Source: Clostridium homopropionicum DSM 5847
GTDB lineage: Bacteria; Bacillota; Clostridia; Clostridiales; Clostridiaceae
Assembly: GCF_001263795.1 (NCBI RefSeq)
Contig: NZ_LHUR01000022.1
Coordinates: 62,001 to 126,000 of the forward strand
Reading direction: 5' to 3'
Length of the DNA: 64,000 bases
Positions 47,847 through 54,400 of the stretch are shown here, in pieces. The notes below the pieces were generated by a model, which was given only the letters and a program-made list of their open reading frames with translations, was not told where the DNA came from and made no database searches. The position numbers and the translations under genes were made by a program. The first letter of the stretch is position 1; each line of letters begins with the position of its first letter.

Positions 47847-47953
47847 ATTTTTCACCTCTTTTTTATGATAAATATATTTTATCATAGGAAAGGTATAAAA
47901 ATAAAGGATTTACGAATGAGTGGTAGAAATATACAAGAAGTGGGAAGCCATCA

Positions 47954-48131
47954 TATAACAATGTATTTCTGCAAAACTATGACTTTACTAGGATCAAGCC
48001 TCACGGGAGAGAAAGCCATAGCACATTCACCAGCCAACCGAGTCGTCACAATTGAAGCTAAGATAAGAGCTATCTAATCTTTAATTGTGACTATAAGTCC
48101 AGTAAATATTGGAAATACGGAACATTATACG
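47954..48131. other. Structured attC-like element C (178 nt)
   Basis: The ends are TATAACAAT-GTATTTC (47954-47969) and GAAATAC-GGAAC-ATTATACG (48112-48131), inverted copies of each other. Inside are CTATGACTTT (47977-47986) paired with AAAGCCATAG (48012-48021, one G-U pair) and a core hairpin with GTCACAATT (48045-48053) / AATTGTGAC (48083-48091) outside. The inner stem is AGATA/TATCT around the loop AGAGC. The core word CTAAGATAAGAGCTATCTAA matches element B except for one coupled pair. It lies between divergent genes in a 391-to-430-base gap with no coding potential. Confidence 0.6.
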
Positions 48132-48276
48132 TAACTTTTAAAATGAAGAGCAATAAGATAAAGTTTTTGATATTTAGATTCAGTAATATGTGATTGTATA
48201 ATATGGTGAATTAAAAGGGTAAAAATATAGTGGTTTGTGCAAATATTATTTCTAGACTAAAAGAGGAGATAATTTT

Positions 48277-48666
48277 ATGAGCATTTTTTTACTAAGACAT
48301 GGAGAAACGGATTGGAATACTATTGATAGGTGTCAAGGACACACAGATATTCCGCTAAATGAAACAGGAAAAAAGAAGATTGAACAAGTTGCTTTTATGT
48401 TCAAAAGAAACATTGGTGATATTAACTATGTTATATCTAGCCCTCTATCTCGTGCTTATGAGAGTGCGTTGATTTTTTCAAATAGTATTGATTACAAAGG
48501 AGAAATAATAATTGATGAGTTATTCATCGAGAGATCTTTTGGTCTAGCAGAAGGGTTGTTAGGAGAAGAAATTAAATTAAAGTTTCCCAATCTTGCCATC
48601 CCTGAAATGGAGAGCATCAGATTAAAGAAATTAAGGTTCTATAAGGTAAAACTATGGAAACATTAA
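48277..48666 (+). pseudogene. Histidine phosphatase (phosphoglycerate mutase family), C-terminally truncated
   Basis: 129 aa. The N-terminal RHG motif (LLRHGETDWN), SSPLSRAYESA and the acid-base Glu region (FIERSFGLAEGLLGEE) are all intact. The usual second His (a late G-H-G/S motif near 150-165) is missing because the frame runs into unrelated sequence after about residue 110 (MESIRLKKLRFYKVKLWKH). Normal length is about 200 aa, so a deletion has fused it to the upstream region of the following acetyltransferase remnant. AGAGGAGA precedes the ATG. It is probably inactive. Confidence 0.8.
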
Positions 48667-48740
48667 CAACTGAAAGGTTAATATTAAGAGATTGAAAAGA
48701 AACTGATAGCAAGGATTATTACAACACAATATTCATATAA
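48654..48740 (+). pseudogene. GNAT acetyltransferase, N-terminal remnant with TGA
   Basis: ATG 48654 gives METLTTERLILRD, the typical start of RimJ/RimL-like acetyltransferases. A TGA follows (48693-48695) where the family has Trp, then KETDSKDYYNTIFI and a TAA. The rest of the roughly 170-aa gene is absent. It overlaps the truncated phosphatase by 13 bases. Confidence 0.72.
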
Positions 48741-48752
48741 TACGGCACAAAT

Positions 48753-48806
48753 TTAAAGGTTTTTAATTGATGTGAATAATAAACCGTCTCTGTATTCAAG
48801 TTTCAA
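48753..48806 (-). pseudogene. Remnant of a second retropepsin-like gene
   Basis: On the minus strand TTG 48806 gives MKLEYRDGLLFTSIKNL and then TAA. It aligns with the first 16 residues of the intact protease (MNIYYYDKLICTSIRI). GGAGGATTCCAAA supplies a ribosome binding site and the start overlaps the upstream stop by two bases, as in the intact pair. Only this N-terminal piece remains. Confidence 0.6.
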
Positions 48807-49054
48807 TTTGGAATCCTCCTGAATAAGCCTAGACTTTTTATTAATTTGGTTTTGATGATATCATGGCTTGTGTGGAAAACTAGGTTATCACCAGTGCTTC
48901 TAGTTAATTCAAAAGTAGCTTCTTTATCACTATTAATTGGTTTAATTATTTCCATCTAATCAATATATAAGTAATTCTCATCTTTGTGAGAATCTATGAC
49001 TTTTAACTTTACCCACTGGTCTGGGTATAATTTTCTAACTTCACTCCATTTCAT
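48803..49054 (-). pseudogene. Second copy of the 'MKW' partner gene with in-frame TAG
   Basis: On the minus strand ATG 49054 (GAGGAGTGATTAGA upstream) gives MKWSEVRKLYPDQWVKLKVI. A TAG stop interrupts codon 33 (48956-48958), exactly where the intact copy reads YIDDMD. The same frame goes on through KEATFELTRSTGDNLVFHTSHD to a TGA at codon 84. Length and residue pattern match the intact 83-aa gene at 47595-47846. It is clearly a decayed paralogue followed by the protease remnant. Confidence 0.78.
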
Positions 49055-49274
49055 TCTAATCACTCCTCGGAGAATTATTTTATCATAAATAAGTTAATTT
49101 TAATATGATATAGAAACAATAAGAATTAGTTGTATTAAGCATAAATAATTCTAAAAGCTATCAGATAAGAAAATGTTGCCGTACACCTTGGCTAATGGAG
49201 ATTTTTATATAGTGCTATGTAATAATATGGTATAATATAAGTAGGAAAAGTAAAGAAAGTAAGGATATGATATT

Positions 49275-49550
49275 ATGGATTTAGCAAGAGTGTCTTCAAA
49301 AGGTCAAATTACTATACCTATTGAAATAAGAAAAAAGTTAAACTTAAAAGAAGGGGATAAGGTTTTATTCCTTGAAGAAGACGGGAAAATAGTTCTAGCA
49401 AATTCTTCTTATATAGCTTTAAGAGAGATGCAAGATGAAATGAAAGGCAAAGCTGAAGAGGCAGGATTAGTTTCTGAAGAGAGTGTTAATGAACTTATAA
49501 AAAATATAAGAAAAGGACAGATGGAGAATTTAAATGAGAGTAATGATTGA
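49275..49550 (+). CDS. AbrB/MazE-type antitoxin (VapB-like)
   Basis: 91 aa: a swapped-hairpin AbrB domain at 1-48 (ARVSSKGQITIPIEIRKKLNLKEGDKV, quoted in part) and a charged C-terminal tail that would bind a toxin. The next ATG (49534) overlaps by 17 bases and starts a PIN toxin that is broken after about 13 residues, so the antitoxin is now an orphan. It could still repress its own promoter; TATAATAT lies at about 49231-49240. Confidence 0.85.
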   Translation: MDLARVSSKGQITIPIEIRKKLNLKEGDKVLFLEEDGKIVLANSSYIALREMQDEMKGKAEEAGLVSEESVNELIKNIRKGQMENLNESND

Positions 49551-49638
49551 TACTAATATACTAATTTCAGCTAACAAAGAATTCCTGTCCGCCTTGGCGG
49601 CTAGAGTATGTAAAGTATCGGAAATCTACCCATGGTAG
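49534..49638 (+). pseudogene. PIN-domain toxin, N-terminal remnant
   Basis: MRVMIDTNILISA is the start of a VapC-type PIN RNase, with the first catalytic Asp present. The PIN sequence then stops and unrelated codons follow up to TAG 49636. The break lies beside GTCCGCCTTGGCGG (49587-49600), a GC-rich palindrome resembling part of element B, so an insertion or recombination event may have truncated it. Confidence 0.72.
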
Positions 49639-49646
49639 TATTAAAT

Positions 49647-49952
49647 TTATAAAAGAAATTGATATTTGCGTTTTCCATGAAATATACGTCTGATTTCAAC
49701 ATAATCATCCTTAGCCACATAGAAAACCAGATAACTATTTACTACAAGAATTCTATAGTTTAATCGTTGAAGCCTTGTATCTCTTGGATTTATACCAATA
49801 AAAGGGAAATCCTCGTGTTTAGATATTGACTCATCAATCTCTTGTAGAAGCTTTAAAGCTGATTGTGGGCTATCAAGAGTAATATATTCAATTATGTCTG
49901 TAAGGTCTTGCTCTGCTATTGGCAGATATTCTACTCTATACTTTTTACTCAT
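49647..49952 (-). CDS. ParE/RelE-type toxin
   Basis: 101 aa with the ParE/RelE fold pattern: YRVEYLPIAEQDLTDIIEYI, LDSPQSALKLLQEIDESI, FPFIGINPRD, NYRILVVNSYLVFYVAKDDYVEIRRIFHGKRKY (cited in parts). These are the usual substrate-facing R/K and Y positions. It overlaps the Phd-type antitoxin by 8 bases. Whether it cuts mRNA or poisons gyrase cannot be told from sequence. Confidence 0.9.
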   Translation of the reverse strand: MSKKYRVEYLPIAEQDLTDIIEYITLDSPQSALKLLQEIDESISKHEDFPFIGINPRDTRLQRLNYRILVVNSYLVFYVAKDDYVEIRRIFHGKRKYQFLL

Positions 49953-50211
49953 TTATTTTAGTCCTCATTTTGGCCATTAAGTCTTTATGAGAAATTCTTG
50001 TTTTAATAGCTTGGCTTTCGACCTCAGCCTCTGCTAGCTTTTGATATAATTCAATAAGAGCCTGTTGCTGCTCATAAAGTGCTTGACTCATAACAACCAT
50101 ATCACCATGACCGTTTTTAGTGATAAAGATTGGTTCTGCATTAGTGTGGCATAAATCGGATATTACATTAAAGTTATTTCTTAAATCGGAAATTGGTCTA
50201 ATTATAGGCAC
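49945..50211 (-). CDS. Phd/YefM-type antitoxin
   Basis: About 88 aa. The N-terminal Phd/YefM DNA-binding domain shows PIIRPISDLRNNFNVISD and EPIFITKNGHGDMVVMS, followed by a helical tail (YQKLAEAEVESQA). AAAGGAG at eight bases favours the GTG at 50211 over the ATG at 50238. It is first of the two-gene toxin-antitoxin operon and probably autoregulates. Confidence 0.9.
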   Translation of the reverse strand: MPIIRPISDLRNNFNVISDLCHTNAEPIFITKNGHGDMVVMSQALYEQQQALIELYQKLAEAEVESQAIKTRISHKDLMAKMRTKINE

Positions 50212-50349
50212 ATTAATCACTCCTTTTGAAATTATCATTTATTTATCACCATTATATCATTATTATGATATGTATTCTATTAATTTATTCAGTTATCTAA
50301 AAAAGTTATATTAAAATATTAAAAATGTTTATTTGTAAGGAGAAAAATC

Positions 50350-50547
50350 ATGAATAGAGATATAGAGAAAAATGAATTTGATTCAGAATTTAGTAACGTA
50401 AGATATATGCCACAAGACAATATAGTATTTCTTACGTGGAAAAAATTCTGTTGCTTTGATGATTATAGAAATCCAACAACATTTGCTTTAGAATTACTTA
50501 TTAATTATAAGCTTGTTGCACAAGTACCTTTTTTTATAAAATCATGA
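50350..50547 (+). pseudogene. Truncated unknown protein at the island's right edge
   Basis: 65 aa: VRYMPQDNIVFLTWKKFCCFDDYRNPT followed by FALELLINYK looks like the N-terminal half of clostridial STAS/SEC14-like small proteins as I recall them, normally about 150 aa. The frame then enters the reverse strand end of the dehydrogenase gene (overlap 50505-50547) and stops. AAGGAGAAAAATC precedes the ATG. I read it as a gene cut at a junction; the family call is weak. Confidence 0.5.
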
Positions 50548-51485
50548 ATAGCCTCTATTGAGCATTTAACCATGTTTTCTACTGCAGTATTGGTATAAAA
50601 AGCCATATGCTGCGTCATTATAACATTTGGAAACTGGCGAAGGTAAGCGATTTTTTGGTTGCTGATAATTTCACTTCGCTTATCTTCATGATAAATACCA
50701 TCTTCTCCTTCAATAACGTCCAATGCCAGGGCACCTATTTTTTGTGATTCAATTCCCTGGATCAATGCATCAATATCCATAAGTTCCCCTCTTGCACAAT
50801 TTATTAAAACTACTCCATCTTTCATATGGGCAATTTTTTCTTCATTGATTAAATGGTATGTACTTTCTAATAAAGGTGTATGAAGGGAAATAATATCACA
50901 GCAATTTATAATTATATCTAAGTCAGTATATTGTGCATATTTTTTTACTGTATCATTTTCATTCATATCATATGCAAGTATTTTACAACCGAAATTAGAA
51001 AGATTTTTTATAACACATTGCCCAATTTTGCCTGTTCCTATAATTCCTACAGTTAATTCATTAAGTTCACGACCTTGTAAGCCGCTAAGTGAATAATCAT
51101 TTACTTGTCCACGCCACATTGCCTGTTTATAATGTCTTAAAGACATTAATATTAGCATTACTGTATATTCAGCTACACCTGTAGGTGGGTAATTTGAATT
51201 AGCAATTTTTAAACCAATTTCATGAGCATGGGCTACATCAATATGATTAAAACCAATTGTTCTTGTGGCACAGCAAGTAACTCCAAGCTCTTTTAAACCC
51301 TCCTCTAAATCTGCTGTCATATAGCTTTTACTTAATATAGAAATCCCATCATATCCTCGTACCATTGATAAATTATCAAAATTTAAAGTATTGTGAACGC
51401 AGGTAATTTCACATTGATACTGTTTTGCATATTTTTCAAAATATGGCTTTTCATCATCACGTACTTCAAAAGCTAAAATTCTCAT
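50505..51485 (-). CDS. D-2-hydroxyacid dehydrogenase (D-lactate dehydrogenase-like)
   Basis: 326 aa. The NAD-binding GIIGTGKIGQCV is near 148-160, the substrate Arg in NCARGEL (about 233), the Glu in LDVIEGEDG and the catalytic His in MTQHMAFYT (about 296). It reduces a 2-keto acid such as pyruvate to the D-hydroxy acid. It resembles D-lactate dehydrogenases and VanH, but no VanA or VanX gene is nearby. The AEC transporter encoded just upstream may export the product. GAGGAGAGATTG precedes the ATG. Confidence 0.9.
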   Translation of the reverse strand: MRILAFEVRDDEKPYFEKYAKQYQCEITCVHNTLNFDNLSMVRGYDGISILSKSYMTADLEEGLKELGVTCCATRTIGFNHIDVAHAHEIGLKIANSNYPPTGVAEYTVMLILMSLRHYKQAMWRGQVNDYSLSGLQGRELNELTVGIIGTGKIGQCVIKNLSNFGCKILAYDMNENDTVKKYAQYTDLDIIINCCDIISLHTPLLESTYHLINEEKIAHMKDGVVLINCARGELMDIDALIQGIESQKIGALALDVIEGEDGIYHEDKRSEIISNQKIAYLRQFPNVIMTQHMAFYTNTAVENMVKCSIEAIHDFIKKGTCATSL

Positions 51486-51534
51486 AACAATCTCTCCTCA
51501 ATAAATAATTAATTAAAGAAAATTAAATTTTTAC

Positions 51535-52458
51535 TTATATCTGGTACAACCAAACCATAATTGGCATTGTTACAATGCAAATAATAGTCGTAACTACATT
51601 TATAACACTTGCATATTCTGCATTTTTACCATATATTTGAGCCATTTGTGTAATTGTTGAGGCCGAAGGAGTGATTGTTGCCAGCAGACTGATCAGCAAA
51701 ATCATCTTTCCATCGGGTAATAAGGCTGTCATTCCACCAAATTTAAGTAGAAGTACAACCATAGCTGGGCATACTATCATCTTTAGAAAAGTAATCATGT
51801 AAATTCTCTTATATGCAAATACTTGTTTTAAACTCATATTTCCAATGAGCATTCCAACTACCACCATGCTAATTGGACCAATAGTAACACTTACTGATTT
51901 CATAGTTTCCATGATTATATCGGGCAATTGTATTTTTGTAGCAAAAATTAAAATCCCAAAGAAAATGGAGATCATATTAATATTTAAAAGAATTTTTTTT
52001 ATTTCTATTTTTTTCTCTTCACAAAGTACCATCCTTCCATGAGTCCACATTAAAACTAGCTGAACTGATAGGAAAGCACTAGAATAAATAACCCACTGAG
52101 CTCCCAATACAGAAGTTATTATTGGAATAATCAAATTTGCTGAATTAGAATATATTATAGATGCTTTTTCAACAGCATCTAAATGGAATATCTTTTCAAG
52201 CACCTTTACTAAAATCAAAAGTGAAATATGAATTAATACTGCTGCCACAAAGGCAAGAATCAAACCATTTCGTATGCTTTCTGTATATTTTACGCTAAAA
52301 GCGTTGATAATTACGCAAGGCAATATCAGATAAAGAACAACAATCGAAAGGCTTTTGCTATCTTCTGGCTTAAGTAAATGTGTTCTAACTAAAATAAACC
52401 CCATAAGAATAATTAAAAAAAGTTCAGCAATCTGCTTTACTAATAATAAACTAATCAC
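51535..52458 (-). CDS. AEC-family (auxin efflux carrier-like) transporter
   Basis: 307 aa, ten hydrophobic segments in two sets of five, with SNSANLIIPIITSVLG and MVVVGMLIGNMSL characteristic of the family. Bacterial members move malate, malonate or other organic acids. The 49-base gap to the dehydrogenase gene suggests a two-gene operon for making and moving a hydroxyacid; substrate not provable. The start is GTG 52458 with GGGGGTTGAATT upstream. Confidence 0.88.
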   Translation of the reverse strand: MISLLLVKQIAELFLIILMGFILVRTHLLKPEDSKSLSIVVLYLILPCVIINAFSVKYTESIRNGLILAFVAAVLIHISLLILVKVLEKIFHLDAVEKASIIYSNSANLIIPIITSVLGAQWVIYSSAFLSVQLVLMWTHGRMVLCEEKKIEIKKILLNINMISIFFGILIFATKIQLPDIIMETMKSVSVTIGPISMVVVGMLIGNMSLKQVFAYKRIYMITFLKMIVCPAMVVLLLKFGGMTALLPDGKMILLISLLATITPSASTITQMAQIYGKNAEYASVINVVTTIICIVTMPIMVWLYQI

Positions 52459-52608
52459 AATTCAACCCCCATACTTTAACAGGAACAGCTATACTTTACT
52501 TATAATTATTCCTTGATATTTCCCTATTGTTGTGCATTTTACTTTAAGTCCTTCAGTTAACCCTTACATTATAACTAATTATAAGTGAATTGTGAAGTAC
52601 TTGCCTTT

Positions 52609-52625
52609 AGGTGATATATATACCT
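52609..52625. promoter_or_regulatory. Near-palindromic AT-rich site
   Basis: AGGTGATATATATACCT is a 17-base imperfect palindrome in the divergent gap between the transporter and lipoprotein genes. It may be an operator for either; no regulator is adjacent. Confidence 0.3.
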
Positions 52626-52747
52626 ATATTTTTTGATACTCTTTTACATAGCATTGTGTAAAATTATGGTTTATAATCAATATATATGCTTGTATTAATA
52701 TCGCCTCATTATTCAGTGACTTATTTATTTAATAAAAATTTTAAGGA

Positions 52748-53479
52748 GTGATAATTATTAATCGTCATATTCTTACAATACTAATGCTATTAGTAATATT
52801 ATTTACTGGATGTTCTCAACAAATAAGCCCTGTGGATAAAGATGTACAAAAGCATGTTGAAATTGATTGGATTAATTTTATTCAAGTAAATGATATTCAT
52901 TATTCCGATGTCCATAACTACTGCGGAAGAGATTTAACCAGTGCTGATATTGGGCAAAAGGTATCGGAGGTAAAGTTCAAAGTAAGTGACAATGTATTTG
53001 ACACAAGTTATAAAACTAAGGATGGAGATGCAGCATTTCTAGAAAAAGGAACTCCCATATACTCTATAAAAGGATATAGAACAGAATTTCGTCTTGCTGC
53101 GTACTTTAATGGAAAATTAACCTTGTATGAAGCACACTATAATCCTAAAGCTAAGATAGGCGGAGACTTAATAGACATTAGAGATAAAGTAAAATATATA
53201 GGAATAAATAGCGAACAAGATGGTAGAACAGAATTAGCTGCAATAAAAGATGATAATATAGTTAAAACAATGGTAGATAATGTTTTATCAGCGGATATTG
53301 TGGATATGAAAAATTATGATTTAGGTGGCACAAGATATTTTATTGCATTTCACTTGAAGGATGAAACTGCAATTACCTATTCATATTGGGTAAATAGCAG
53401 ATATTTGGCTTTAGGTGTTGAATGCCCATTAGAGTTTCAAAATGAGATTGACAAAGCAATAAATAAAATGAAGAAATAG
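52748..53479 (+). CDS. Putative lipoprotein, unknown function
   Basis: 243 aa. A hydrophobic leader (ILTILMLLVILFTGC) with lipobox FTGC marks a membrane-anchored lipoprotein. The mature part has no domain I recognise; two halves with DVHNYCGRDLTSADIG and LTLYEAHYNPKAK suggest a globular beta-rich protein. The start is unusual: the GTG at 52748 is inside the only ribosome binding site (AAGGAGTGATAATT), so translation may begin a few codons later at an ATT. A strong hairpin terminator follows. Confidence 0.75.
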   Translation: MIIINRHILTILMLLVILFTGCSQQISPVDKDVQKHVEIDWINFIQVNDIHYSDVHNYCGRDLTSADIGQKVSEVKFKVSDNVFDTSYKTKDGDAAFLEKGTPIYSIKGYRTEFRLAAYFNGKLTLYEAHYNPKAKIGGDLIDIRDKVKYIGINSEQDGRTELAAIKDDNIVKTMVDNVLSADIVDMKNYDLGGTRYFIAFHLKDETAITYSYWVNSRYLALGVECPLEFQNEIDKAINKMKK

Positions 53480-53480
53480 A

Positions 53481-53530
53481 AAACTAGAAGTATACTTTTT
53501 TCTTTTCTTTATAAAGTATACTTCTAGTTT
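53481..53530 (+). terminator. Intrinsic terminator after the lipoprotein gene
   Basis: Perfect 18-bp inverted repeat AAACTAGAAGTATACTTT with a 14-base loop, then a T-rich tail. It can also stop transcription arriving from the small gene on the other strand. Confidence 0.93.
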
Positions 53531-53538
53531 TATCTATT

Positions 53539-53703
53539 TTATTCAGTTTTATATTTCCTCTTAGCCTCTAAACCACTTTCATTAATAGCCGGGCTTTCTA
53601 TAGTTTGAACTATAGAATTTTTAGAGAATTGATTTTCTGTTGATTTATAGCCTTTTTTATTATAATTTCTTGCTAATTCACCTTCAATATGCTTATCAGT
53701 CAA
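53539..53703 (-). CDS. Small protein with TTG start (54 aa)
   Basis: On the minus strand AAGGAGGTG, eight bases before TTG 53703, opens a 54-codon frame ending TAA 53539-53541. The product starts MTDKHIEGELARNYNKKGYK and ends EAKRKYKTE. It is hydrophilic and lysine-rich with no membrane segment. The near-perfect ribosome binding site and a terminator on each side support a real gene; ATG-only gene callers would miss it. No family recognised. It resembles in size small spore or stress proteins, without specific evidence. Confidence 0.65.
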   Translation of the reverse strand: MTDKHIEGELARNYNKKGYKSTENQFSKNSIVQTIESPAINESGLEAKRKYKTE

Positions 53704-53765
53704 AAGTAACACCTCCTTAACTTTGTTTCATTAATTATGGTGTCCTTTTGCATTTATTTTTATTA

Positions 53766-53803
53766 GTTTTAAATGAATGTTGGTTTTTGCATTCATTTAA
53801 AAC
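53766..53803 (-). terminator. Intrinsic terminator after the flavoprotein gene
   Basis: Inverted repeat GTTTTAAATGAATG...CATTCATTTAAAAC lies 40 bases beyond the stop of the 53843-54304 gene and just upstream of the small TTG-start gene. Confidence 0.8.
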
Positions 53804-53842
53804 TTTTCTTTAGTAGCCTAAGGCTATTTTTAAGATTATAGA

Positions 53843-54304
53843 TTATATTCTGTGCTTCCCAGTAATACTTTCTATTTCTATTTTAATTATATTAGTTTTA
53901 TTTTTTGCTCTTTCTACGTATTCTCTTCCTTCGTTTAAATATTCAGGACTGTATTTGCTTATAAATTCTAGCAGTGGTTCAGTTCTTTCCGCTTCTGAAA
54001 CAATAGCTGCCGTGCCCATAACAATAACGCTTTCATATTCTGTAGAAAATTTATCCTTAAGCACTTTTGTTTTTCCTACAACTGTAAAGCTCACCTTATT
54101 ATTTGCATTAATGTTGTCTATTTTACTTCCAACCATTGCACAATGAATGTATATTGAATTACCTATAACTACGTAATTTACAGGAACTCCATAAGGCTGA
54201 TTTTCCTCTCCACAGGTTGATAAAATTCCATACTCACCCTTCTTAAGTAATTCAAAAGCATCTCCATCTTCCATTTTCCTGTCTACTCTTCTCATTGTTC
54301 TCAT
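53843..54304 (-). CDS. Pyridoxamine 5'-phosphate oxidase-like / NimA-family flavoprotein
   Basis: About 153 aa, split-barrel FMN-binding fold: MRRVDRKMEDGDAFELLKKGEYGILSTCG, QPYGVPVNYVVIGNSIYIHCA, GSKIDNINANNKVSFTVVG (cited in parts). The opening MRR-D, the N-x-V-x-Y strand and H near residue 65 are hallmarks of NimA-like proteins, some of which reduce nitroimidazoles. True PNPOx function is unlikely. ATG 54304 with GGGAGGGG ten bases upstream is preferred to 54331. Confidence 0.87.
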   Translation of the reverse strand: MRTMRRVDRKMEDGDAFELLKKGEYGILSTCGEENQPYGVPVNYVVIGNSIYIHCAMVGSKIDNINANNKVSFTVVGKTKVLKDKFSTEYESVIVMGTAAIVSEAERTEPLLEFISKYSPEYLNEGREYVERAKNKTNIIKIEIESITGKHRI

Positions 54305-54400
54305 GATTATAATTCCCCTCCCATTTACCATACCTTTTCAATTGTGTATAATGAACTATATCAAATATTATACCATGATTCAAATCAAGGAGTTGACTTT

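Noticed and set aside
47886-48080. Plus-strand 70-aa open frame over element C
   Set aside because: No ribosome binding site or family; the stretch is better explained as structured non-coding DNA.
47954-48131. Known riboswitch or ribozyme (c-di-GMP, hammerhead, THF)
   Set aside because: I compared remembered consensus motifs on both strands; none fits, for example no CUGANGA/GAAA hammerhead core and no GEMM tetraloop-receptor pair.
45336-48740. Alternative genetic code with UGA as Trp
   Set aside because: Core genes in the window end in TGA (for example rapZ and the MazF antitoxin) and contain TGG for Trp, so code 4 does not apply to this genome.
50505-51485. VanH of a glycopeptide resistance cluster (with the VanZ-like gene)
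   Set aside because: There are no vanA, vanX, vanR or vanS genes. The VanZ-like gene is 5 kb away among unrelated genes, and the dehydrogenase pairs with an AEC transporter.
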